From positions 58,519 to 122,518 of the forward strand of contig NZ_JARGYC010000004.1 in NCBI RefSeq assembly GCF_029168335.1: a DNA stretch of 64,000 bases. The letters are read 5' to 3'. A program made the translations under genes and the position numbers. Under the pieces are notes generated by a model, which did not search any database, had not been told where the DNA came from, and was given only the letters and a program-made list of their open reading frames with translations. Below, piece by piece: positions 9,686 to 17,830 of this stretch. Every line of letters starts with the position of its first letter. Positions within the stretch are counted from its first letter, which is position 1. This DNA comes from Psychromarinibacter sediminicola. Its GTDB lineage: Bacteria > Pseudomonadota > Alphaproteobacteria > Rhodobacterales > Rhodobacteraceae.

Positions 9686-10768
9686 TCACTCCGCCGCCTG
9701 CACCCCGCCCGGCACCGGCCAGGGCGGGGCCACGTCACAGTCCCGCGCCAGCCAGGTGAGCCCCGCGACCGTGTCGGCCTCCAGCGCGATGCCCAGCCGG
9801 TCGCTGCGCGCCAGCTCCGCCTCGCGCAGCTCGCCGGGCAGGCGGACGTCGCCCGGCGCGCCCGAGGCGGCGACCGCGGCGCACAGCCCCTCGATCCGGT
9901 CGTCCCACGCCTCGCGCGGCATCCAGCGGCGGATGTCGAGCGCCAGGAACACGTGCCCGCTGTTGCCCGCCCGCTCGAAATCGCCATAGAGCGAGCCCAC
10001 GCCGTCGGAGACGCCCGCGCCGGTCAGCACGCCCGCCAGGATCTCCACCATCAGCGCCAGCCCGAACCCCTTCGCCCCGGCCGCCGGCAGCAATGCGCCG
10101 CCGCCCGCCGCCGCCGGGTCGGTCACCGCCGCGCCGTCGGCATCGACGACCAGCCCCTCGGGCAGCGCCCGGCCGGTGCGCCGGCAGTCGCGCAGCGTCG
10201 AGCCGGCCAGCCCCGCCGTCGACATGTCCACCAGAAGCCGCCGCCCCCCGGCGCGCGGCGCCCCGAAGGCCAGCGGGTTGGTGCCCAGCACCGGGCGCCG
10301 CCCGCCATGCGCCGCCACCTTCGGGAACGAATTGCTCAGCGCCAGCCCCACCATCCCCCGATCCGCCGCGCGGGCCAGGAAACAGGCGCCGGAGCCGAAG
10401 AAGTTGCTGTGGCTCACCCCGACCGTGCCGATCCCGGTCTCCTCGGCCAGCGCGACGGCCCGGTCGATCACCAGCCGCCCGGCGTGCTGGCCGAAACAGT
10501 CGCCGGCGTCGAGATGCGCCAGCGACGGCCCCAGGTCGCGCCAGCGCGGCGCGGCGGGGCAGCGGATCAGCCCGGCGCGCACCCGCTCCAGCAGGATCGG
10601 CAGCCGCTCCAGCCCGTGATTGCGCCGCCCGGCGGCGTCGTTCCACAGAAGGTTGTCGCAGACCGTTTCCGCCTGGTCCGCGTCCACCCCGGCGGCCGCC
10701 ATCAGCCGGCGCACGAAAGGCGCCAGTGCGTCGCGCGGCACGCGCAGGGCAGGGGCCGGATCAGGCAC
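9686..10768 (-). CDS. Ldh-family NAD(P)-dependent oxidoreductase (ATP-grasp operon)
   Basis: A 360-aa member of the malate/L-lactate dehydrogenase (Ldh_2) family, whose enzymes reduce 2-keto acids, ureidoglycolate or cyclic imino acids and do not have a classical Rossmann fold. The catalytic histidine is in VGVSHSNFFGSGACF (about residues 118-132), followed by the nucleotide-contacting ALSNSFPKVAAHGG and GTNPLAFGAP. The start is GTG 10768, overlapping the ATP-grasp stop by 8 bases (GTGCCTGA), so it is translationally coupled as the last gene of the four-gene operon. Inference: it reduces a keto or imino acid in the pathway made by its neighbours. The substrate cannot be read from the sequence. 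Confidence 0.88.
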   Translation of the reverse strand: MPDPAPALRVPRDALAPFVRRLMAAAGVDADQAETVCDNLLWNDAAGRRNHGLERLPILLERVRAGLIRCPAAPRWRDLGPSLAHLDAGDCFGQHAGRLVIDRAVALAEETGIGTVGVSHSNFFGSGACFLARAADRGMVGLALSNSFPKVAAHGGRRPVLGTNPLAFGAPRAGGRRLLVDMSTAGLAGSTLRDCRRTGRALPEGLVVDADGAAVTDPAAAGGGALLPAAGAKGFGLALMVEILAGVLTGAGVSDGVGSLYGDFERAGNSGHVFLALDIRRWMPREAWDDRIEGLCAAVAASGAPGDVRLPGELREAELARSDRLGIALEADTVAGLTWLARDCDVAPPWPVPGGVQAAE

Positions 10769-11978
10769 CGCGCGACCACAGCCGGCGCCGGAGCCCGCCC
10801 AGCGTCTCGGCCGCCCGCGCCAGCGACGGCAGCGGGTCGCGCAGGCTGAACAGCGGCAGCATCAGCCGCCGCACGGGCAGCGTGCCGAGCCAGGCGCGCA
10901 GGGTCAGCTTGCCGGCCCGGTTCAGCTCCAGGAACGCCCGGACATCGCGCAGCGGATACCACAGCGTCAGCCCCTGCCGGTAGCTCTGCACCGACGGCCC
11001 GGGCTGCCCCGTGGCATCGCAATAGACGAACAGGTCCGTCGGCACCCCGGCGCGCACCAGCAGCCGGTGCGCGGCGGTGAGCCGCGTGTTGATCTCGATG
11101 ACCTTCAGCCGGCCGTCGCGCGGGTCGCGCTTGAACTCGATATTGGCCAGCCCGCGCCAGCCGATCCCCTGCAGATAGCGCAGCCCCGCCTCCGCCGTCT
11201 CCGGCAGCCACTCCGAGACATGATAGACCGCCGGCCCCCGGTTGGCCGGCAGCCGGCGCAGCACGCGCTTGGTATAGTGGAACTGCGGCCGGCCGTCGTC
11301 GCCGATGAAGGTATAGTAGCTGCTCAGCAGGCTGTCGGGGCCGGGGATCATCTCGACCACCATCACCTCCAGCCCGCGCTCGGCCGCCAGGGCGACCTTC
11401 TCGACGACCTCGTCATAGCTGTCCTCGACGATGAACAGCTTGCGCCCGAAGGCCTGCACGAAGCGCCAGGTGTGGATCGGCTTGACCATCACCGGGAAGG
11501 TCAGCGCGTCGCGGATCGCCGGCAGATCCGCCGGGTCGGAGACGCGCCAGTGCCGCGGCGCCGGCACGTCCGCCTGCGCTGCCAGCTCGATGGTCCGCGC
11601 CTTGTCCAGCATGTCGGCCCGCAGCCGGGTGTCGAACCGCTCCAGCCGATAGCGCGCGCGCAGGGCGTCGGCATGCGCGATCACGAAGGCGATGGCGTCG
11701 TCGTCCATCGCCATCACCACATGCCCCGCGAACCGCGAGCCGTCCGGCGACAGCAGAAGCGCCGCCCAGTAGTCGTGCGGCGCCACGCCGGCCGGGACCG
11801 GCAGCGCCTCGGCCACGTCGCGGCTCCAGATCGCATAGCAGCCCCGGGTGCCGCAGACCCGCACCTCGATGCCGTAGCGCGCCAGGTTGCGCGCCATCTC
11901 GACCGCATTGGCCTCGCCGCCCAGCGCGAGCACCGGCACCGAGGGGTCCAGCCCGGTGGGAATCCGAAGGTCGCTCAC
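10761..11978 (-). CDS. ATP-grasp carboxylate-amine ligase (COG3919-like)
   Basis: A 405-aa ATP-grasp enzyme expected to activate a carboxylate as acyl phosphate and couple it to an amine. The N-terminal Rossmann-like pre-ATP-grasp part is VPVLALGGEANAVEMARNLA. The ATP-binding lysine is in FPVMVKPIHTWRF, the hinge is MVVEMIPGPDSLLSSYYTF, and the metal ligands are in KVIEINTRLT. About 100 residues follow the catalytic core (WYPLRDVRAFLELNRAGK onward) and are not typical of D-Ala ligases. The start is GTG 11978, overlapping the previous stop as GTGA. Proteins of this type occur in polysaccharide-decoration and natural-product loci. The substrates are unknown. Confidence 0.8.
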   Translation of the reverse strand: MSDLRIPTGLDPSVPVLALGGEANAVEMARNLARYGIEVRVCGTRGCYAIWSRDVAEALPVPAGVAPHDYWAALLLSPDGSRFAGHVVMAMDDDAIAFVIAHADALRARYRLERFDTRLRADMLDKARTIELAAQADVPAPRHWRVSDPADLPAIRDALTFPVMVKPIHTWRFVQAFGRKLFIVEDSYDEVVEKVALAAERGLEVMVVEMIPGPDSLLSSYYTFIGDDGRPQFHYTKRVLRRLPANRGPAVYHVSEWLPETAEAGLRYLQGIGWRGLANIEFKRDPRDGRLKVIEINTRLTAAHRLLVRAGVPTDLFVYCDATGQPGPSVQSYRQGLTLWYPLRDVRAFLELNRAGKLTLRAWLGTLPVRRLMLPLFSLRDPLPSLARAAETLGGLRRRLWSRGA

Positions 11979-13087
11979 GGGTCCACGACTCCGCTGCCGG
12001 TCTCGAACAGATGCGCCAGGACCCGCTGCGCCACCGGCGCGCGGGCGGCGGGGTCCGAGATCAGGACATGGTGATGCAGGCCGGGATTGGCGTTGACCTC
12101 GTGGACCACCGCGTCGGTCTCCGCCAGCGGGCGCGACACGTCGCCGGCCAGCAGGTCGACCCCGGCAAAGCGCACGCCCATGTCCCGCACCAGCCGCCCG
12201 ATCCGGTCCACGATATCGGGATGGATCGCGTCGCGGATGCTGTGGTTCTGGGCGGCGGCGTTCTCGTTCACCGCGCCCTTCACCGTGACCTCCGTACCCG
12301 CCGCCGGCACGTGGCGCAGGCCCAGCCCCTGGCGCGCCAGCGTGTTGCGCATGTCCTCGTCCAGCCGCAGCGGGCTGAGCGCGACCGGCTCGGCGGCGTC
12401 GCGGCGGCGCACGTTCTCCTGCCGGATCAGCGCACGCAGGGTGCTGCGGCCGTCGCCGGTGACGCGCGGCCGTTCGCGCCGCACCGCGTCCAGGAAGACC
12501 CCGTCCAGGTACAAAAGCCGGATCGACTCCCCGCCCAGTTCCTCCTCGGCCAGCAGGCGCGGGCCGTAGCCCGAGGCGTAGCGCGCCGCACGGCGCAGCG
12601 CCGCGGCGGTGCGGATGCCGGTCGTCACCCCGCGCCCGCCGCCGGTGCCCGCCATCGGCTTCACCGCGACCGGCGCGCCCAGCAGCTCCAGAAAGGTCTC
12701 GGCATCGGCAAGCCGGCCCGGCGAGAAGGCGCAATAGGCCGGCACCGGCAGCCCCCGGTCCGCGAACAGGCGGTAGCAGAACGCCTTGTCGCCCACCACG
12801 TCGAACATCAGCGCATTGTCCAGCATGACCTCGGACTCGCGCAGATAGGTCACCATGGGCCCGCGCCGGATGCAGGTCAGGCGCAGCGGCGTCGGCTCGA
12901 CCGTCGCGCCTATCTCGCGCGCGGCCTCGGCCCAGAGCCTGTCGTAGAACCGCTGCCGCACCGGCGCGATCCGGCGCCGCTGCACGGCGGCGGACAGGTC
13001 CAGCAAGCGCCGCGCGCGGTAGAGCCGCGGCAGGCCCGGACGCGGCAGCCGGACGCCGCGCGGAACCATGCCGGCCGCGTCACTCAT
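11975..13087 (-). CDS. ATP-grasp ligase, cyanophycin synthetase/GshAB C-terminus-like
   Basis: A 370-aa ATP-grasp protein of a different subgroup from its neighbour. The glycine-rich ATP loop is APVAVKPMAGTGGGRGVTTG (about residues 137-156). The C-terminal metal site is VVHEVNANPGLHHHV, which recalls the EVN-x-x-PG end of cyanophycin synthetase and of the GshAB ligase domain. The first 60 residues are arginine-rich with no recognised domain. ATG 13087 overlaps the RraA stop by 8 bases, and its own stop overlaps the next ligase as GTGA. Two unlike ATP-grasp enzymes in one operon suggest two successive amide- or peptide-bond steps. The product is unknown. Confidence 0.8.
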   Translation of the reverse strand: MSDAAGMVPRGVRLPRPGLPRLYRARRLLDLSAAVQRRRIAPVRQRFYDRLWAEAAREIGATVEPTPLRLTCIRRGPMVTYLRESEVMLDNALMFDVVGDKAFCYRLFADRGLPVPAYCAFSPGRLADAETFLELLGAPVAVKPMAGTGGGRGVTTGIRTAAALRRAARYASGYGPRLLAEEELGGESIRLLYLDGVFLDAVRRERPRVTGDGRSTLRALIRQENVRRRDAAEPVALSPLRLDEDMRNTLARQGLGLRHVPAAGTEVTVKGAVNENAAAQNHSIRDAIHPDIVDRIGRLVRDMGVRFAGVDLLAGDVSRPLAETDAVVHEVNANPGLHHHVLISDPAARAPVAQRVLAHLFETGSGVVDP

Positions 13088-13808
13088 CGAACAGGCATCC
13101 CGCCGCCGCCAGCTGTTCGTCGACCCAGGCGTTGGAGAAATCGCCCTCGATCACGCTGGCCACATAGGAGGCGAGCCGCGCGCGGTCGGCCGCCAGTCGC
13201 GCCAGGATCTCCCGCGCGTGGCCCTGCGGCACCACCGTCACCCCGCTGGTGTCGGCGCGGACCACGTCGCCGGGATGCACCACGATGCCGCCGCAGCTCA
13301 CCGGATAGTTGATCTCGCCCGGCCCACGGTGCAGCGGCCCGAACGGCGTGACGCCGCGGGCATAGACCGGCAGGCCGCATTGCTTCAGCCCCGCCAGGTC
13401 GCGCACCAGCCCGTCGATGACGAAGCCCGCGATGCCCCGGTGCCGGGCCTTGTTCGCGACCAGGTCGCCGATGACGGCGGCGTTGGTGCTGCCGCGCGCG
13501 TCGACCACGACGATGTCGCCGGGCTCGGCGATGTCCAGCACCTTGTGGACCATCAGGTTGTCACCGGGATAGACCGTGACGGTACAGGCCGGCCCCACCA
13601 GCGGCGCGTCGTTGACCAGGTTGTGAATCTGGCTGCCCATCGCGTACATGCGGTTCATCGCGTCCGAGATGTCGGTGGATTCATACTCCCCGAACTGCGC
13701 CACCAGCGCCCGCGGCAGCCGCTCGAACCCGGCGCGCACCCGAAAGCCGGGGCCGGGGCTCATCTCGGAGGATTTCGGCTTCTGCGCACCGATGGACTTG
13801 TCGAGCAT
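13080..13808 (-). CDS. RraA-family aldolase/decarboxylase-like protein
   Basis: A 242-aa protein of the RraA / 4-hydroxy-4-methyl-2-oxoglutarate aldolase family. The active-site block GFVIDGLVRDLAGLKQCGLP carries the family Asp, Arg and Asp. The later motif ADTSGVTVVP replaces the more usual G-D-x-D-G-V-V-V-V-P, so the substrate may differ from HMG. The open frame runs upstream to 14240, but ATG 13808 with AGGGAGAGCG immediately before it is the credible start. It is the first gene of the four-gene operon. Known relatives make or cleave pyruvate-containing C-C bonds or decarboxylate oxaloacetate; its role here is inferred to be supplying or cleaving a keto acid. Confidence 0.82.
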   Translation of the reverse strand: MLDKSIGAQKPKSSEMSPGPGFRVRAGFERLPRALVAQFGEYESTDISDAMNRMYAMGSQIHNLVNDAPLVGPACTVTVYPGDNLMVHKVLDIAEPGDIVVVDARGSTNAAVIGDLVANKARHRGIAGFVIDGLVRDLAGLKQCGLPVYARGVTPFGPLHRGPGEINYPVSCGGIVVHPGDVVRADTSGVTVVPQGHAREILARLAADRARLASYVASVIEGDFSNAWVDEQLAAAGCLFDE

Positions 13809-14294
13809 CGCGCTCTCCCTGGGGTTCGGAACCTTGTCAAAGCGGCGGTCGAGGGGGCGGTGCTGCGGGATCGTCACCCCCGCTCCGGCACCGGGTCGCC
13901 ACCGTTTCGCCAAGATTTCGCCATCGGCGCGTTCGGGACAAACTTCCGCCCGGCGCCCGCCGGGGTTGCGGGACAATGCGGTTCCCGGACCCGGCATTGT
14001 CCCTGGGCGGGCAAGGATCGCCTCGCGCGTGGCTGTTTGTGCAATGGAGCTACACAACCGGGGGTAGAATGTGCTGCAGCACCACACAACGATTCGCCGG
14101 AGCGGGGTTCTCCGGGCCTCCGCGGCCGGTTCCCGCACGGCCACCGGCCGGGCCGGCGCGGACCACGGCGCGTCGGATCGCACCGCCGCGACCGCGGCGG
14201 TGCCGTGTACTTGCAGGGGGTCGGTGTCTCGGCACGGCAATGGCCTGCATCCGGTCGTCGCCGGGCAGGCCCGCGCCGCGCGCCGGAGTGCGCG
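13809..14294. promoter_or_regulatory. 486-bp control region of the RraA/ATP-grasp operon
   Basis: No gene is supported here. Two ordered elements are seen. The first is a perfect 10-bp inverted repeat, GGGACAATGC (13970-13979) and GCATTGTCCC (13994-14003) with a 14-bp spacer, plus an extra GGGACAA half-site at 13935-13941. The second is a 12-bp palindrome GTGCTGCAGCAC (14071-14082) flanked by direct repeats ACACAAC (14052-14058 and 14084-14090). The stretch 14035-14095 is AT-richer, as expected for a promoter. Confidence 0.5.
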
Positions 14295-14966
14295 TCAGAC
14301 AGGCTCGGCCGCCCGGCGATAGATGTTCTCGCCCAGCGGGTCGTCGCCCACGCCGTTCGCCTTGATATAGAGGATCGCCGTGCCCGCGCCGCGCACCCGC
14401 TCGTGGTAGAGGCGCGAGCCCCAGAACACCACCAGATCGCCGACGCTCTCGTTCAGCATCCGCGCCGCGTCGCTGTCATAGAGCGCCCGGATCGTCTCCG
14501 GATCCTCCTGGCCCAGGAAGACGGCGTGATCCTCGGTGTTCTCGCCGGGGTCGAGATCGGGAAAGGCGCAGACGGTCGACCCTTCCGGCAGGCGGATCGG
14601 CAGCCCGATCGAGTAATGCGACGCCGCGCGGTCCTTGTGCGGGGCCGGGAAGGGCGCGGCGTGGTCGTCATAGACCTTCAGGTGCCGCTCGGCGACGGTG
14701 AAGTCGTCCGGCGCGATCCCGGTCAGCGCGGCCAGCCCCCGGCGAAACGCCTCGGCGCTCTCGTCGGAGGGGAAGTCGAAGACGAACTGCCGCTTCTTCC
14801 CCTTGATGTTCCAGCTCCGGCTCTCGCGCGCGTCCTCGGCCAGGCAGGCGTCGAGAAACCCGGTCAGGTAGGCGACGAAATCGTCCGACAGGACATCCTT
14901 GAGATGCGCGTATCCCTTGGTCTGCAGCTCGGGCGCGGCGACGGCGGGATCGTACTTGAAGATCAT
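14295..14966 (-). CDS. PhyH-like Fe(II)/2-oxoglutarate dioxygenase-type protein
   Basis: A 223-aa protein that looks like a non-haem iron, 2-oxoglutarate-dependent oxygenase of the phytanoyl-CoA dioxygenase superfamily. The likely HxD pair is in APHKDRAASHYSIG (about residues 120-133), and the distal histidine is in SRLYHERVRG, followed by AGTAILYIKAN. ATG 14966 has an AGGAG ten bases upstream. It is about 25% shorter than typical PhyH proteins. It lies upstream of the RraA operon on the same strand but 486 bp away, so co-function is possible and not shown. It could hydroxylate an amino acid or small acid. Confidence 0.6.
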   Translation of the reverse strand: MIFKYDPAVAAPELQTKGYAHLKDVLSDDFVAYLTGFLDACLAEDARESRSWNIKGKKRQFVFDFPSDESAEAFRRGLAALTGIAPDDFTVAERHLKVYDDHAAPFPAPHKDRAASHYSIGLPIRLPEGSTVCAFPDLDPGENTEDHAVFLGQEDPETIRALYDSDAARMLNESVGDLVVFWGSRLYHERVRGAGTAILYIKANGVGDDPLGENIYRRAAEPV

Positions 14967-15185
14967 GATGGTACTCCTGAAGCGGCAATGGCGGAGAGGA
15001 AATGCGACGCCGCCGAGAACGTCGGAAACATCCAATCGCCTGCCACCCGGATCACGCATCTGTCAACGCTGCGCCGGGTCCGGCCGGGGTTTCGCCGGAT
15101 AACATATTGAAATCGCTGGTTTCAGTTTGGTAAACAAACGGTTTCCGCGGCCGCCGGGCCGCGCGCAGCGCCCCTCGGGCCGGTC
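14967..15185. promoter_or_regulatory. AT-richer promoter region of the dioxygenase gene
   Basis: The 219-bp gap holds a small dyad GTTTG-GTAAA-CAAAC (15125-15139) flanked by GGTTTC and GGTTTCC direct repeats, in the only AT-rich patch nearby. It probably carries the dioxygenase promoter and an operator. No gene is seen. Confidence 0.35.
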
Positions 15186-16352
15186 TCAGCCGTCCACGAT
15201 CTCGCCCACCTCCAGCACGTAGATCGCCCGCCGCCCCGCGTGCGCGCTGTCGATCGACAGCCGCCGCCCGTCGCGGCTCCAGCGCGGATGCAGGTCGCAA
15301 CGCAGCGGCCCCTCCAGCTCGGGCGGCGAATGGAACCGGCCGATATCCACCCGGGTTCCCGTCTCCATGTCGTACAGCATCAGCGTGCGCCGGTCCTCGG
15401 CATCGGGGTAGGTGTCGGTCACGAACCAGCGCCCGCCGGAGGCGAAGTTGCAATGCCCGTCGCAGTCGAACACGTCGCCGCCGACGACCTCGTAGCCCGG
15501 CGTGCCCATCAGGTCGAACATCAGATAGTCGTCTTCGCCGTCCGGCTTGCGCCCGTGGCCCATCAGATGCGTCTCGTCGCGATAGGTGAAATGGCTGAAA
15601 TAGCCGTTGTCATGCACCTTGCGCAGGTCGCGCCCGTCCGCCGTGGCGCGGTAGAACCGGTCCGAGAACGGCCGCCGCGGATGCTGCCGGAACCAACGGT
15701 TGAGAAAGACGAAATTGCTGCCGCCGGGCGACCAGGTCAGGTGGTTCACCCACATCGGCGCGATGTCCATCGTCTCCTGGTGCTCGATCCCCGCCAGCCG
15801 GTCGAGCGAGACGATCAGCTCGCTCTCGCCGGTGGCCAGGTCCATCTTCCAGATGCCGTCGTCGTCGGGGTGATAGTCGTCGATCCGCCCGCCCGTTCCG
15901 TCGGCATAGCCGTAGCCCGGCCGCGTCAGGTGCAGCCGCGCGAAGTTGAGGCACAGCGCATGCGTCTCCGACACGGCATAGACGGCGCGGGGCAGGCGGC
16001 GGGTCTCGCCGGTGACCACATTGCGGATCTCGGCGCGAAAGGCGTCGCCCTCGCGGATGTTGTAGATGATCGTGTCCTCCGGCGCCGAGGGCAGCCATTG
16101 CAGCATCGTGCCCTGCTGCCAGCTCCAGGCGGTGGTCTCGGTCAGCGGCGCCCAGGCGTTGCCGCCCTCGGTGTCGATCAGCCCGATCTCGATGGCATCG
16201 TCGACGCGCGGCTGCCGGTCGATGAACCCCGCCCGCATCGCAAGGTGATACCGGCCCGAGGCGTTCCACGGAAACTTGTCGTAATAGCCGAACCAGAACT
16301 GCCCGTCGGGCGTGATCGCCCTTGCCTCGACCGGGTGCTGCACGATGCTCAT
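15186..16352 (-). CDS. TolB-like beta-propeller protein, oligogalacturonate-lyase-like
   Basis: A 388-aa protein of repeating beta-sheet blades with TolB-type endings, such as HLTWSPGGSNFVFLN and LHPRWSRDGRRLSIDSAHAG. The fold and the scattered histidines (MWVNHLTW, DGHCNFASGG, CDLHPRW) resemble cytoplasmic oligogalacturonide lyases, which use a Mn2+ bound by His and Gln. There is no signal peptide. ATG 16352 overlaps the preceding stop (ATGA). It is the last gene of the GH4/family-5 ABC operon. If it is a lyase, the operon would import and split oligouronides, which fits a GH4 uronidase. The fold call is firm; the activity is inferred. Confidence 0.6.
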   Translation of the reverse strand: MSIVQHPVEARAITPDGQFWFGYYDKFPWNASGRYHLAMRAGFIDRQPRVDDAIEIGLIDTEGGNAWAPLTETTAWSWQQGTMLQWLPSAPEDTIIYNIREGDAFRAEIRNVVTGETRRLPRAVYAVSETHALCLNFARLHLTRPGYGYADGTGGRIDDYHPDDDGIWKMDLATGESELIVSLDRLAGIEHQETMDIAPMWVNHLTWSPGGSNFVFLNRWFRQHPRRPFSDRFYRATADGRDLRKVHDNGYFSHFTYRDETHLMGHGRKPDGEDDYLMFDLMGTPGYEVVGGDVFDCDGHCNFASGGRWFVTDTYPDAEDRRTLMLYDMETGTRVDIGRFHSPPELEGPLRCDLHPRWSRDGRRLSIDSAHAGRRAIYVLEVGEIVDG

Positions 16353-17830
16353 GGCGTCCCTTCCGAAAAGTCGAGCGCCAGGGCATGGCCGCCCAGCCGC
16401 AGGGTCACGGTGGCGCCCTCTGCCGCGATCTCCGGTGCAGGGCGGGTGAGCGGGACGGGATCGGCGCCGTCCTCCGCGACGAAGGCGGCCAGATCGTCGC
16501 CCGCGCCGACACGCAGCACATAGCGGCCCGACCCGCCGTCGAGCGCGATGCCCGAGGCGGCATTCTCCAGGCTCATCGGCGCCCCCGAGCTCAGCGCCAC
16601 CAGCACCCGGCCGAGCCGCAGCCCGAGCCGGCCGTCCTGCACTGATGTCTCGTCCGCGTGGTCGCAGATCGCCGGCACCGGCCCCTCGGCCACCAGCTCG
16701 CCGGTCCCGACACGCGCCGCGCCCTCTCCGGCCAGCGCCACATCCGTCCCGACCCGCATCTGCCAGCGCCCGCCGCCGGCGCAAAGCACCACGGGTCCGT
16801 CGCGCCACACCGCGCGCCGGTCGTCGACATGTCCGCCCGGCCCGGTCCGCAGCGCGAAGGCGCGCACCAGCGCCGGGCAGTCATAGCCCGCCGCCGCCAG
16901 CGCCAGCGTCTCCGGCCCGGCGCAGCCCGGCAGCCCGACGCCCCACAGCAGATAGCCGAGCGCCGCGAAGCGCGAGATGCCCGACGCCTCCGGCCCCTCC
17001 GCCGGCCCCACAAGCGCCCCGCCGCCGGATCGCAGCGCCAGCCCCAGCGCCGCCCGGTCGAGCACCGCCTGCACCAGATCCGCCAGATCCGACCGCGCCA
17101 TCGCCAGCGCCACCAGCCCGGCCAGCACCTCGGGCGTCTCCAGCGCCGCGTCGCCGGCAAGCCCCGCCGCCCGCAGCCGGGCGCCCGCGTCGTCGCGCAG
17201 CCCCGCGACGGTCCCGGCGATGCAGGCGGCGAGATCCTCGCCCCCGGCGATCCCGCGCAGCGTCGCCGCCGCCGCCGCACGCGCCTCGGGCGCCGCACTC
17301 TCCTCGGCCAGCGCCAGAACGGCGAAGGCGAAGGCCGGCGCGTCCGCCACCGCGGCCAGCGCCGCGTCGTCCTTCTGCCAGGGCGCACCGCGCGCCATCC
17401 GGGCCAGCGCCGCCACCGGACCGGCGCGCTCCAGCTGCATGTCGATCACGTCGCCGCCGAGCGACGCCCCCGGCCGCTCCGGCGCCTGCGCCAGCCGCTC
17501 GGTCGCCAGCGTCAGCGGCAGCCGCCGCTCCACCGGCACGCCCTCGTGAAACTCCGCCCGTGGCGGGCTCAGCACCACCTCGTAGCGCCCCGGCGGCAGG
17601 TTCAGCGCCTGGCCCAGCCCGATCTCGCCGTCGCCGCGCTCCAGCGTCACCTGCGTCTCGGCATGGATGCGCCCCAGCCCGTCCACCAGCCGGGCCAGGA
17701 CGTCGCAGCGATCCGCCAGCCCCTCGGCCAGCACGGTCACCGCCGCGCTGCGCGGATGCACCCGCCGCGCCAGCCGCAGCCGGGGCAGCACCCGTTCGAA
17801 CTTCGCCTGCCGGTCCAATGTCGTCTTCAT
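16349..17830 (-). CDS. Protein of unknown function in the GH4/ABC operon
   Basis: A 493-aa alanine- and arginine-rich protein that I do not recognise. The N-terminal 110 residues look beta-rich (PPGRYEVVLSPPRAEF), the middle (about 140-330) is mostly alpha-helical with Ala-rich repeats, and the last 130 residues again look like a beta-sandwich. The alpha-toroid plus beta-sandwich outline could recall polysaccharide lyase or heparinase-type proteins, but no catalytic signature was found. There is no signal peptide. ATG 17830 overlaps the ATPase stop (ATGA) and its own stop overlaps the propeller gene, so it is firmly part of the operon. A role in processing the imported substrate is inferred from position only. 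Confidence 0.65.
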   Translation of the reverse strand: MKTTLDRQAKFERVLPRLRLARRVHPRSAAVTVLAEGLADRCDVLARLVDGLGRIHAETQVTLERGDGEIGLGQALNLPPGRYEVVLSPPRAEFHEGVPVERRLPLTLATERLAQAPERPGASLGGDVIDMQLERAGPVAALARMARGAPWQKDDAALAAVADAPAFAFAVLALAEESAAPEARAAAAATLRGIAGGEDLAACIAGTVAGLRDDAGARLRAAGLAGDAALETPEVLAGLVALAMARSDLADLVQAVLDRAALGLALRSGGGALVGPAEGPEASGISRFAALGYLLWGVGLPGCAGPETLALAAAGYDCPALVRAFALRTGPGGHVDDRRAVWRDGPVVLCAGGGRWQMRVGTDVALAGEGAARVGTGELVAEGPVPAICDHADETSVQDGRLGLRLGRVLVALSSGAPMSLENAASGIALDGGSGRYVLRVGAGDDLAAFVAEDGADPVPLTRPAPEIAAEGATVTLRLGGHALALDFSEGTP

